The translations under genes were made by a program, and so were the position numbers. Shown here one piece after another: positions 43,591 to 54,318 of a DNA stretch of 64,000 nt. Source of the stretch: Sphagnum compactum (taxonomy: Eukaryota; Bryophyta; Sphagnopsida; Sphagnales); the NCBI GenBank assembly GCA_965153455.1, contig OZ234502.1, positions 1,095,267 through 1,159,266 on the forward strand. Direction: 5' to 3'. The notes under the pieces are model-generated. The model had not been told where the DNA came from. It did not search any database and saw nothing but the letters and a program-made list of their open reading frames with translations. Position 1 is the stretch's first letter, and every line of letters begins with the position of its first letter.

Positions 43591-46500
43591 CCATTGTTTT
43601 TTTATTTTTGGAACAAATGGAGAAATCCATTGCAAAAAGAAAAGAAAACAATTGGGAGACCAGAAAACCACAAAGACACAACTGATCAAACATGTTGATC
43701 AGATTTGGTAGGCGACAGTTCCAACAAATTCTTCAATTGTCTCTAGCGCGAGGGGTGAAGTGAGGGCACCACCTCTTGTCAAAATTATACAAGTGTTCAT
43801 GTTCAACAAAATGACCTTATGAATCAGCTGAACAGGCTTCATCCATTCCAGCCTACCACAATCCACAGTACCATCAGGAAATCATAGGACCCAATCTTGG
43901 ATCAGGTTTGATCCTGATCTAAGATCAAATTTAAGGTTTCTTTTGATCCATAAGCACCATATTTCCACGCCTCCTAGCAGAGTCCAGATTCGATTCAACT
44001 TCCTCTAAGCCTTCAGGAGTTTCTTATGGAACAAGCACTCATGGGGTCTCTTGATCTCTCCTCTAAATGTGGGGGATGTTCCAATCTGAAAATAATGATG
44101 GCAGCCCAAGTCTAATCCGATTTAGCTCTAGGGCATTCATAGAAGCAGCTAGGTCACACATAAGGCAATTTATATCCACATCTTACAAATTTGTTTCTCC
44201 GAGCGTTGACAGCTATGGCCTTGTGGTATATGTCTCAAATAAATCCGGCACTTTTCTGTGCAATTCTTTTTGCAGACATGCTTCCATCTGACATTGTAAC
44301 TATAGGCACTGGTTAGGCCATTTCTCAAGGATTTTTGGTTGTACGGATTCCTTATCATTTAGCAACCTTCTTCCTTTCTTAACAAAGTAGGACCGAGAAG
44401 AGGAGTTCCATCGAACCAAGTCCAATGCTTCAAGTCAAACTAGAGGGTTTTCACCTTGGCAGGAAAGAGGTGAAAAAATGTTCTACTTGGCCTTTTTTCC
44501 ACAATATCTGTGCCATACTCCATCTTGCAATTTGTTCTTTATCTTTGCCTTACTACACTTCATCAAGATATTGGACCTAGTGTTAATATTGTATGTCACA
44601 AGCTCTGTAAGACAGTTCCAACCAAGAGTAACTTTTGCACAAGGGGGAGGAATTCTTTGATAGTGGAAACCATGGGTTGTGAGCTGTATTCTGTGTTACT
44701 AGAGTAGAATGCAAGCCATTCTTCTTGAACCATCTATTGTTTGGGGGCATGATATTTAGTTCTCCAACACTTTGGGAGCTTTTCAATTATCCTCTCGTAG
44801 ATGCCACAATCATATTCTTTTCGCTAATAGTCATTTCTCACCTCTGCCCAACTACTGAATTTTTTTGGTTACAGGATTCCAAGAGTCACCAATCATCTTG
44901 AGACGATTGTGGTATAGTTGTTTTGTCCACAAAAATATGTTGACCACCAAATTTTTATGTTATTTATGCCTTTTGCTACAGTAGGGGTGTTTGGGCGAAT
45001 GACTTTGTTGATTACCTTCCAAGGTCTGGATATGCCAATCTAGACCTTGGAACCCTCTACTACTTAAAACCCATTGAATGACTAACACTCATTTTTTGTG
45101 CTTCAAAGGTAAAGCATTATCTACTTCAGAAACATCTACAAATTAAAGTCAACAAATTCAAATGCCATCAGAATCCATTTACATAACATATCTATGAGAG
45201 CCTCCCCAAGATATGTTGGAAACTTTGAGTACTGAAAATTGTTATTGAAAAATAGGTTGTCAGAAATATTTATCAAATTTTCATTAGCAAAATATTCGCT
45301 CTCTCTTTTGTACCAAAATTTTTGTGATGATTTGTAAACTACCAGTTAGGATTTCCAGACAGTATATAAGATTTATTTTTGCTAGTTTTAAAGGGATTCT
45401 AGGAAATCTATTTTTTTGGTGCAATCCCCATTTTAGGTTTAAAAATATTTAGGATTTGAACATGGTATGCTAAAAGGGAACTTATTGCTTGCAATTTGAC
45501 ATAATTTCATCTCTTCCTAAAATTATTGTCTCCATTACTACAAAATTTGGCTTTGTAATTTTGTTTCAAAGTTGTATTTGCTTCATAATCTTGAAGAAGT
45601 TTATGTTCAACTTTTGCATTTCTCCACCAAATTAAGATTATACAAGAATTTGGTAGTCTATTTGTATTATCACTTGCTTGTCTTCCTTCTACTCTAATGA
45701 TCATTTTGTCATTACCAAAATCATAAAATTGTATTTCATTTTTTACTCCTTTTTTTTGTTTTCAAACATGGGATATTGTCAAGTGACCTTAACATTTGGC
45801 AACCACACCATGGATATAAAATGAAAATCTATGTATGAGAATAATAGCTTTTATTTGAGAATTATGGTGGGAATTATTTGTTTCCCTCACAAAAGAAATG
45901 TTTCTTTGAATTAAAGCAAATCTATTTTCGTGGTTTTGTCTACAATTACTTGGTTCAAGAAAGGTAAAATAAATAGCTGGAAATCCTTGTAGCCTCTCAA
46001 CAAGTAGTATTTCGAGTAACTTTTTTTTAATTTTAACAATTCAAACTCTTTCCCGCCATGTGTAAGGTTTAGGTAGTTAGAGGCAAGGTTTAGGTTGCCA
46101 ACATGTAGGGTTTAGATTGCTAGAGTGCAAGGTTTAAGGGTGCAAAAGCACACGAGAGCGTAGCTCGACAAGAGTTGTCTTTGCCATTATCATCATGAAC
46201 TTTGCAATGTTTCGTTCCTTTGCTTGCTTGCTAACAATATCAGAAGTTTCATCTTGCCAAGTTTGGGCTTTTAACTTTGATTGTTTGCTTTTTGTTTATT
46301 CTTATGCTTAATTGGTGGAAAGTTTGTTGAGTTTTTCATTTTAGATGTTTTTTGAAATTCTTTGTATGACGTTCTTCATATTTCAAAGTCTTTTGGATGT
46401 TGCATTGTAGGCAAAGCTCAACCTTGGCTTCAACCATTTTTTGTTGGCTCTAATAAATTATCTATGGGTTTTTGTGTCTTCCTTAAATTGATTCACATGA

Positions 46501-46645
46501 ACTTCGCATTTGTAAGTAGAGTTGGAATTCTTGGTTTCTTTGTCCCTGGAATGTGAAGAACTTTGTGTTTTTAGTGTTCAGCTTTGTTTAGGATGGTGTT
46601 CAAAATGCCTTGTCCTTTGAAAAGAGAACCTTTGGTTGTGAAAAA
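43591..46645. other. No recognised gene
   Basis: The part 43680-45060 is less AT-rich and has scattered short plus-strand frames that could be a decayed retroelement, but no diagnostic motif is seen. Around 46060-46140 a AGGTTTAGG(T/G)TnGCnA string recurs four times, another degenerate telomere-like patch. Confidence 0.35.
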
Positions 46646-47423
46646 GGGTGAAGGCACACTACAAGGGGGCCACTCTGGGCACTTTCACAACATGTATGTA
46701 ATATACATTTCTGCAAAACATGTTGCATTTACTTTTGCGTTTCATTTTTGGTGTTTGGACTTGCTATTTGATTTTTACAAAGTTAATGATATCTAATATT
46801 ATTTGAAAAAAAATTTAAGATTAAATTCAAGGAATAATGGGTATATTTTTGGTATATGTAATACAATAGAACTTGTTTTTATTTTTGGATAACATTAGGT
46901 TTGGATTTGAATTAATCAGCCAAAAAATGTTTGAAATGAAATTTTTTTAAATGACCCACCTCACAGGTCTTGTCATCCTCCATTTGGAAGCGATAGTTTG
47001 TCAAAATGTTAATTTACCACATACTTGTGGTCATCGCCCCCAAAAACACACATTCGTGATATGATAATTATCAAACTTTTCACATGGCTCACAAACTTAT
47101 TTCAATCACATGGAATCATAATGTTCAATAAATAATACAAATTTCATAAAGACTAAAAATCATTTCAATCACTTTTTGAGTATATTTACAGTTTTGCTAC
47201 TATGACATTTTTTTTGGGCATAAATATACTCTAACATCACATCATATTAGATTTTAAATGTATTTTTTTGGAATTTGACTTATTTGGGTTTTGACCTACC
47301 ATAATATAACAAAACATTGTGAAAATCCTTCATAATAATGACATGGTTGAAGTTCAAACATGGGACCCCTAAAAAACAGTACAATGTGAACAATTTTGCC
47401 CCCCCCATAGTGTGCTTTCACCC
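46646..47423. mobile_element. 778-bp element with GGGTGAAnGCACACTA inverted ends
   Basis: GGGTGAAGGCACACTA at 46646-46661 is the inverse complement, with one mismatch, of TAGTGTGCTTTCACCC at 47408-47423. A right-end copy with similar interior lies at about 59840-60202 and a left-end copy at 34589-34604. Interior is AT-rich and non-coding. It looks like a non-autonomous DNA transposon family. Confidence 0.6.
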
Positions 47424-49419
47424 AAAATGAAAATGTGAGAGGATCTTATGAACAAGGAAAAAAAGATAGAAGATTGAGAGGGTCAGTTACACACTAGGTC
47501 ATTCAATAGATAGTCGATGATTTTGCATCAAGACTGAAACTAAAGCTAAAGGTTTAGATCCGCAAAAAAACTTAATTTCTATTGTATCCATTAATGATGT
47601 GGTTGTTGTGTTTGGGAAAAGGCAACAAAATGGATGGAAGGCAAGAATGAGTGACTCCCTAAGTGAATGTGATTGCAAGGCCTTACATGAATTGTATGAA
47701 GTTGTGTGTGCTCACACTCCCACCAAAAAAAATAATCTTGTAGTATTTTTACAAAGGTGGTTGGTTCATCGTAAAAGACATAAAGTCAATTGGCCACAAT
47801 ATGCATATGATACCACCCAAGAACATATGAAAAAAACATGAAGGCCTTCAATGTCTTCAAAAGGGTTTTATGGCTTTTCAATTTTTTCTATGTACACTAC
47901 TAAATGTGAAGAACCTTGGCTTTTCAATAATGATGGGGATGACTACTTTGTTTTGGAAAGGGCTAAAAAAGTTTAGGTGTTTTTACTAGATTAGTTTATA
48001 ATGGTGAAAAAATGACTGGAAGCTGTAGAACACCAAAAGCATACTGTCCCTCCCAAGAATTGCCATGTAATATGAAAAATAGAACTTGGAGAAAGAAGTA
48101 CTTTCATTGCATGCAAATTTGTTGGACAAGAAGAGGTCTTTAAAAGGTGTGCAATTTGACCTTGTAAAGTTGGAACTAAACTTAAAACAACACAACAAAA
48201 AGTTGTGAATTGTCAAACCCTAAATCAAAATTTAAATGCCAATACTAATTTTATTATTGTAGCTAGGTCAAAAGCCATGGTCTGTGGAGGATTTACAAGT
48301 TGTTGAATATGATTATAAGGTCTAGTAGGGCCAAAGCATGTTGGGGTACCCAAAAGGATTACTTCATTTTATATTCACTAGACCCCTTCATTTAAACATG
48401 TTGAAACATAATGACACATTCATATTGAAAGTTTGATTTTATTCATAAATAGATACATTACAAAGTAACTATTCTATGCATAGGTTGTGAAATTTGAACA
48501 AATTTTAAAGATTCCTACCAAGTCCTTAAAAAAATCTATGACTTTGTTTCATGAGAAAAAAAAGTTTAAACATTCATAAGGAATGTCTAAACAATTTTTT
48601 TAAGCCCAAGATTTTTATCACAAACACCTTGTTTACTAATGTGTATAAAATGTATGAGTGTGACAAGAACCAAATGCCCTATTATAATGTAAAAAGTTTC
48701 AAAACTTAAATTTCTTGGAATTTAGGGCCATTTATAGAACATGGCCCACATTGGATAAATTTTACTGTTTTCATTTTCATAAGTGAAAACAATAGTTACT
48801 TTAGAGGCCTATATGAAATTTGGAACAAAATTATTTCATTTGACACACAAAAAAAGGTGAAATGTAAGATAAGTCATGGGAAAAGTGAAGAAAAAGGTGA
48901 ATTTGGGAATCCTTGGAATGAGTCTTTAAGGTTCAAATGTGGCACCCCAATCATGTTTAGACCCAGCAGGTCTTGGTGAAGAGAAAACATGACAAAGTTG
49001 AAACTATTAAAAAAGAACAAAATGAAACCACTCTTCAATTGGAGAATGTGAAAACTTCTAATAACCTTGTTGGATCTCTAGATGAGCCACAACAAGACGT
49101 TTAACATGTTTGCTGAAACAGATTCACCTTATGTCCAATGGGTCTAGTGTATCAAGTTTTCCATTGCTTATAGATGACCCAACTCAACCATGCCCACAGA
49201 AAGTTATAGTTGCATCATCATCACTCCTTGCCTTATTTGCGAAAAGTTTTTAAAATGCAACAACGTTCTTGTGTTATCTTGTTAAACTCTATGACTAAAC
49301 CTTAAGCCCAACACAAAAAAATTGCAAATACATAAAATATCAATGGGGAACATGGGGAGCCTTTTAATTTAGTTGATACTAATTAATGAATAACCCCATT
49401 GCATTATGGAATAAACCTT
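47424..49419. other. AT-rich stretch, one unassigned short frame
   Basis: A plus-strand 80-residue frame at 47599-47841 (GWKARMSDSLSECDCKALHELYEVV, here only partly quoted in intent) has more protein-like composition than its surroundings but no motif that I know. Nothing else is supported. Confidence 0.3.
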
Positions 49420-49985
49420 TAATCCTTAAACTAGATAGCCCATAACAAAGAAAGTTGTAGCTACATGTTAGTAAATATGGGAATGTGAGGAGCAATGACA
49501 TCTAGTTGGTACCATCCAACTACTTGAATGCATTTCATAAAGCTCCAAAACCCAAAACCCTAAACCCTCTAACTAGCTAGCTCATAACAAAGAAAGTTAT
49601 AGCTACATGCTAGTAAATATGGGAATGTGAGGAACAATGACATCTAGTTGGTACCATCCAACTACTTGAATGCATTTCATAAAGCTCCAAAATCCTAAAC
49701 CCTAGAACTAGCTAGCTCATAACAAAGAAAGTTGTAACTACATGGTAGTAAATATGGGAATGTGAGGAGCTATGACATTTAGTTTGTACCAATCCAACTA
49801 CTTGAATGCATTTCATAAAGCTTCAAAACCCTAAACCCTAGAAGCCTTAAACTAGATAGCCCATAATGAAAAAAGTTGTAGCTACATGCTAATAAATATG
49901 GGAATGTGAGGAGCAATGACATCTAGTTGGTACCAATCCAACTACTTGAATGCATTTCATAAAGCCCCAAAACCCTAAACCCTAT
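49420..49985. repeat. Tandem array A: four units of 135-144 bp with CCCTAAACCCTA cores
   Basis: Units restart at CATAACAAAGAAAGTTG-like strings near 49441, 49583, 49718 and 49862. Each carries GGGAATGTGAGGAGC, TAGTTGGTACC, CCAACTACTTGAATGCATTT and AAAGCTCCAAAACCCTAAACC. Units are about 90 percent alike. Each unit ends in one to two plant-telomere repeats. Confidence 0.85.
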
Positions 49986-50008
49986 TAAACAAGCCCCATG
50001 AGCATTTA

Positions 50009-50465
50009 ATATAAATTTGTCTTCATGTTCATGTCTTTGATCTATAACATTTCGATAATATTTACTTAATATAAATTTGTCTTGTTATTCATGTCTTTCA
50101 TCCAAGATTTTGATTATATGAAGGCTAAATATAAATGTCTTGCTATTCATGTCTTTCATTTAACATTTTATTGATATGAAGTTTTTATATAAATTTGTCC
50201 TACTATTCTTCCTTCATCTAACATTTTGATGATATGAAAACTTAATACAAATATGTCTTGTTATTCTTGTCTTTCACATAACATTTTGATGATATGAATA
50301 TTCAATACAGATTTCTCTTGTTGTTCTTGTGTTTCCTCTAACATTTTGATGATATGGATATTTAATACAAATCTGTCTGGTTGTTCATGTCTTTCATATA
50401 AGATTTTGAATATATGAAGTCTTAATCTAAATATGTCTTGTTGTTCATGTCTTTCATCTAATAAA
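50009..50465. repeat. Tandem array B: about seven units of ~62 bp
   Basis: Each unit carries AATnTGTCTTGTTnTTCATG, TCTTTCATCTAACATTTTGATG and ATATGAA. It begins only about 25 bp after array A. Units vary in length by a few bases. Confidence 0.8.
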
Positions 50466-51971
50466 CAAAACTTGCAGGCTATTGGAAGTAGGGAAGAAAG
50501 TCTGAAACATCATCTTTGCCCCCTCTCCCTCTCCCTAGCAATGTTTGCAAAGATTGTAAGGTCTAACTACAAGTTTTTATTTTGTAGGGAGAGTTGGAGG
50601 AAGGTTTGGATATTGCACATGAGCATATGTTCTCATGTACAACTCCAGGGGTGGTAATGGCTGTAACAAGGGAGCCAACAGTTGTGGTTGAACACATGAC
50701 TATAACAACAGTTGATTGCAATCATACTGCTATGTATATGTCCAAGCATACAATAGTAACATTTGTTCAATTAAGTCCTGATGGTATCTGCTAATCTCAC
50801 AAATCTTGAGTTGGCATTTGTGGATAATTTGCCTCCTAGTAGAGTTTTTGTGCAGTTTCATGCCCAGATCTGAACAATTTGGCCTTGTTGTGGAGGATGC
50901 AGGAAATTACGGATATGGTGACATTGCACAAGAGGCAAACCAGGTTGGTTTTTGGATTAATTGACAATGTCAAAATGGTTTCCTTTGGGCTGTAATCCAA
51001 GTGATGTTACTCAGTTTTATGCAAGGTCTTGTCTATGAATGAGTAAGTGACCATAGCATCATGGTTTTTCGAAAGGGAAAAAAACATATATTTCTACTCC
51101 TATAATCCAAACATTTAAGTCTTCAATCCTAAATTTTTATGATTTTATTGGCTCAAGAAGAATGTCATGTAGTACATCAATTTGATGCTTACAAAAACTA
51201 AATGCATCATTCTACACATTTCTAAGTAACTTCGCAAACTCTAGCAGGCCATGTAGCATGCCCACAGGCGTTCCAACTAGTTTGAATATAACCTGAGTAG
51301 TATAGATGAAAATGAAGACTTTTAACAAAATGAGGCCTGCCAGATGCTAAATTAACAGTATATTTAACCTAAGCACATTCCCAGACGAGTGCCAACACCC
51401 ACCTTCACTCTTGCATTAAACCATGACAACTCTCCATCATCTCCTTCCCAATGTCCTATTCCTTCCAAAGTTTCGGAACAATGTCCTCCTCCTCCTGCAG
51501 TAGCTACTTTGTCTCCAAAGTAGTACGGAAACAAATTGCTATTAGTTATCTGCAGATACAAGTAGGACCAGAGGTGTAAGTGATGCATTAGTAGTGTAGA
51601 GAAGGAATATAATCAGAAAATTCGTTCTCTCTGTCATTGTCTACAACTGATTGATCCCTCATTGGGCATGATTGCATAGTAAAGCTGTAAGCATTCAGAA
51701 ATGCATTTAAACTCAAAAGGCCGGACCTCCATATACACAGGTACCATGAATTTTGCCACTGAGATGCTTCCTCCTGTGATGATAAACACTAAACCCACTT
51801 ACTTACCAGTCCAAGCTTCCTGAGCACTTCAGCTTCAAGGATGACATCAATAGAGGCCTGCCATTAGGTCTTCATCATGCTGCGAGCTGCACAATTTAAG
51901 TGACTATTATTAGAGTTCCTGAGTCTCGACCTACCATGCAAACCTCCATAACTGCAGGAGTGGCTGTAGGC
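50466..51971. other. Region before the RING gene, possible exons
   Basis: A stretch at about 50589-50792 is open on the plus strand after TTTTGTAG and reads ELEEGLDIAHEHMFSC then TREPTVVVEH; a second piece at about 50860-50943 ends AAACCAG|GTTGG, a possible donor. They could be exons of the gene whose 3' end is at 52.4-53.3 kb or of another gene. I do not recognise them. Confidence 0.25.
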
Positions 51972-52055
51972 ATTCGTGTCTTTTCATACCTAATAGTCCA
52001 AGATGTGTCTTTCGTATCTCACATCTTGGACTATTAGGTATGAAAAGACACGAAT
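51972..52055. repeat. Perfect inverted repeat: 36-bp arms, 12-base loop
   Basis: Arm 51972-52007 (starts ATTCGTGTCTTTTCATACC) is the exact inverse complement of 52020-52055. The loop is TCTTTCGTATCT. Right after it ACCTAATAGTC is repeated once more. In RNA either strand would form a fully paired 36-bp hairpin. It may lie in an intron of the RING gene. Confidence 0.9.
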
Positions 52056-52430
52056 ACCTAATAGTCGAATAGGGCGTAGAAACATCTATGACTTGAAGCC
52101 ATAGATCTAGACTTCAGTATCTGCCATAACATAGCTCATTGTGAATGCATTCACTTGGATGACAGGGGAGTAGGAATTGAAAAGGTCATTGGGCTTCATT
52201 CTGCTCAAGGTACCCTCATGCTGCAGCTGAACACTTTATCATTGTTGTTTAGAGGTAGGCAGGGTCTTTGAGCTTAAGTTCCAATTAGCAGTCTAGCCCA
52301 CACACATCTGCCTGCCAACACTACTACATTAAAAGGGTGCATTATGCAGTTTGATGGGGCCCATGTGTAGGTAAGCAAGGGAGGGCAGAGCCACAGCATC
52401 ACCATGAGCCAGGTGAGGTAGATTGTGCAG

Positions 52431-53290
52431 GGCACGAGAGCATTGGGACTTCAGGCCAGAGTCGAAGTCAGGCATTTGGATCAGGTGTGACTACCAATGA
52501 CCACATACCTGCAAGTTCACCTCCAACAAAATCCCAATCAGTGGTCAATGACTCTGATGGTGAACGCAAGCACACAAAGAAAGAGGTTTCCAGGTTAGAA
52601 CATGGTGAAAGTTGTCCCATGTACTTTGAAAGTGGGGAATTGCATGGAGGAAATGAACAGGAACAAAGTTCAGTTGATGGATGGTGTTGTGATGAGAGCA
52701 AATCAAGGTCTAATAGCAGTTGCACAAGTAGCAGCTACACAGGAAGTGGGTCTGATGACAATGAAGATACACATGATGCAGAGGATGACTGGGAAGCAGC
52801 CTTTGATGCATTGCACATACAGGGTGTAGAGGGTCATCATAAAGGACCCAGTTCAGATCGAATTCAGCGCAGTGAATTGAAGGATTCACATGAGAGGAAG
52901 CCAAATGGGGTTCATCATCTGGATCTGTAGAGTGCTCAGCTCAAACCAGAGTACAGGTATAAGAATAATGGATTTGGGGGCAGAAGAGGAAACAGTGGCA
53001 GGGCTTGGAGACCAGATGACATCTCACGGCCACCTGTGTTACCAAGGCTGGCAAGACAGCACACTCACCCTAGCCAGCAAAACAGACAGACTAATCATGG
53101 GTGGGGCTCTATACATGGGAATGTGTGGGGCCCTCCTAGTCCTTCCTACTGTCCTATCTGCACTGAAGAGCTAATGACAGACTCATCATATATCCCTTGC
53201 AACTGTGGATTTCAGCTTTGTCTTTTCTGCTATCATAGGATTGCGTCTGATGATGGGCGCTGTCCTGGTTGTAGGAAAGCTTACAGTTGA
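52431..53290 (+). CDS. RING-finger protein (CNOT4-like C4C4 RING), 3' part with an in-frame TAG
   Basis: This is the C-terminal part of a plant RING protein, probably an E3 ubiquitin ligase. The frame is open from 52355; a likely acceptor is TTGTGCAG|GG at 52430, but others fit. Parts in order: a Ser/Gly and acidic region, DDWEAAFDALHI, then LKPEYRY, GRAWRPDD and VLPRLARQH, and at the end a RING with CPIC, PCNCGFQLC, FCYHRI and GRCPGCRK, ending in TGA at 53288-53290. The C-P-I-C to C-P-G-C spacing is that of the CNOT4-type RING, and the RAWRPDD box is shared with plant members of the family. A TAG at 52928-52930 breaks the frame between two conserved parts; it may be a 3' splice site (CTGTAG|AG) of a short intron starting near GGT|GTAGAG at 52826, or a real nonsense change. 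The N-terminal exons were not found. Confidence 0.8.
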
Positions 53291-54065
53291 GAAGGGGCTG
53301 TGAAGCTATCCCACTCTTCCAGTGTATGGCTTCATGTGTAATCTATATGATGGTGGAACATTGCATGTGCTAACCATGGTTTTGTCACCTCAGTTGCATT
53401 CGTTAATACCTATCTAATAACCCACAAGCCAAGCAACCAAGCAGGTTGGTTGAAGGTAGATAATAAAAAAAATAAACCTTCACTATTACAAGATGTGAGT
53501 GCAGTTAATTTGTCCCGTTCACTAGAGTAGTGAATTCATTGCTTCTTCATCAGTTTCTGTTCATTACAACTAGTGAATTCACTCAAAATCCATTGAAATC
53601 ACTTGACGTATAGAGACACCATCCAGTGAAATCACTTGGCATATAGAGACACCTTTTGTTGTAGTGCTTATGTATGTATGTATAAACTATAAACTATTTA
53701 CTTAATAATCACCTATTTTCATACCTACTTGCCTATATATCGAACTCAATTCTCACCGAATGGAGTTACCACGGTGAATGAAACCAGATGTTAACTCGGT
53801 TGAGATTTATCCACAACTGAGTCATAACAGGCATTCATCCAGTGGATGGTGTGCACTGGTGGGTGCGAGTTCAATGTGACCTTTGGTGCAAGGTCTAGAG
53901 CAAAACTATATAGCTGCATTCTTTAGTCTAGAGCTCTGGTATGTATGTACTAGATCTGCAAGCTGCCATGGTTATCTTTTCATCAATTATTTCGAGTTGT
54001 GGAAGAAAATTTTAACCTTGAGTGCTACAAGCAATCAATCGAAGCTAAACAATTAGTTTTGATGT
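53291..54065. other. 3' flank of the RING gene
   Basis: Likely 3' UTR, then AT-rich sequence. A TGAAATCACTTGnC(G/A)TATAGAGACACC string is repeated in tandem near 53595 and 53628. No gene. Confidence 0.5.
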
Positions 54066-54277
54066 TTTTTTAAAAACTACAAGTAATCGAAAAACAACAA
54101 TAGGCTAAAGCTAGCCTTAATGCTCTTGAGAAAGTTGCAAGCAACTAGAAAGAAACAACAAGAGGTTAGAGCTAGCTTGAATGTTCTTGAGAGAGTTGCA
54201 AGCAACCAAGAGCAACAACAAAAGGTTGGAATGAGTTTCAACATTTTTAAAAGACCTACAAACAATCGAAAAGCACA
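54066..54277. repeat. 63-bp tandem repeat at the Helitron edge
   Basis: Four diverged units with ACTACAAGTAATCGAAA- or GTTGCAAGCAACnA-type starts; clearest at 54132 and 54195. As 63 is a multiple of three, the plus strand keeps an open frame of 21-residue Gln/Lys-rich units (LERVASNQEQQQK), but coding is unproven. The array abuts the broken end of the Helitron gene. Confidence 0.65.
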
Positions 54278-54318
54278 GACAAGAAGAAAATTATATAGAC
54301 AAGAAGAAAATGTCTGTA

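Noticed and set aside
43680-45060. Decayed LINE or LTR retrotransposon
   Set aside because: Composition suggests a former coding region, but no RT, RNase H or zinc-knuckle motif is visible in any frame.
49420-49985. True telomere
   Set aside because: Only one or two telomere repeats per unit and unrelated sequence continues on both sides.
50009-50465. CRISPR array
   Set aside because: Direct tandem units without unique spacers, in plant nuclear DNA; a minisatellite.
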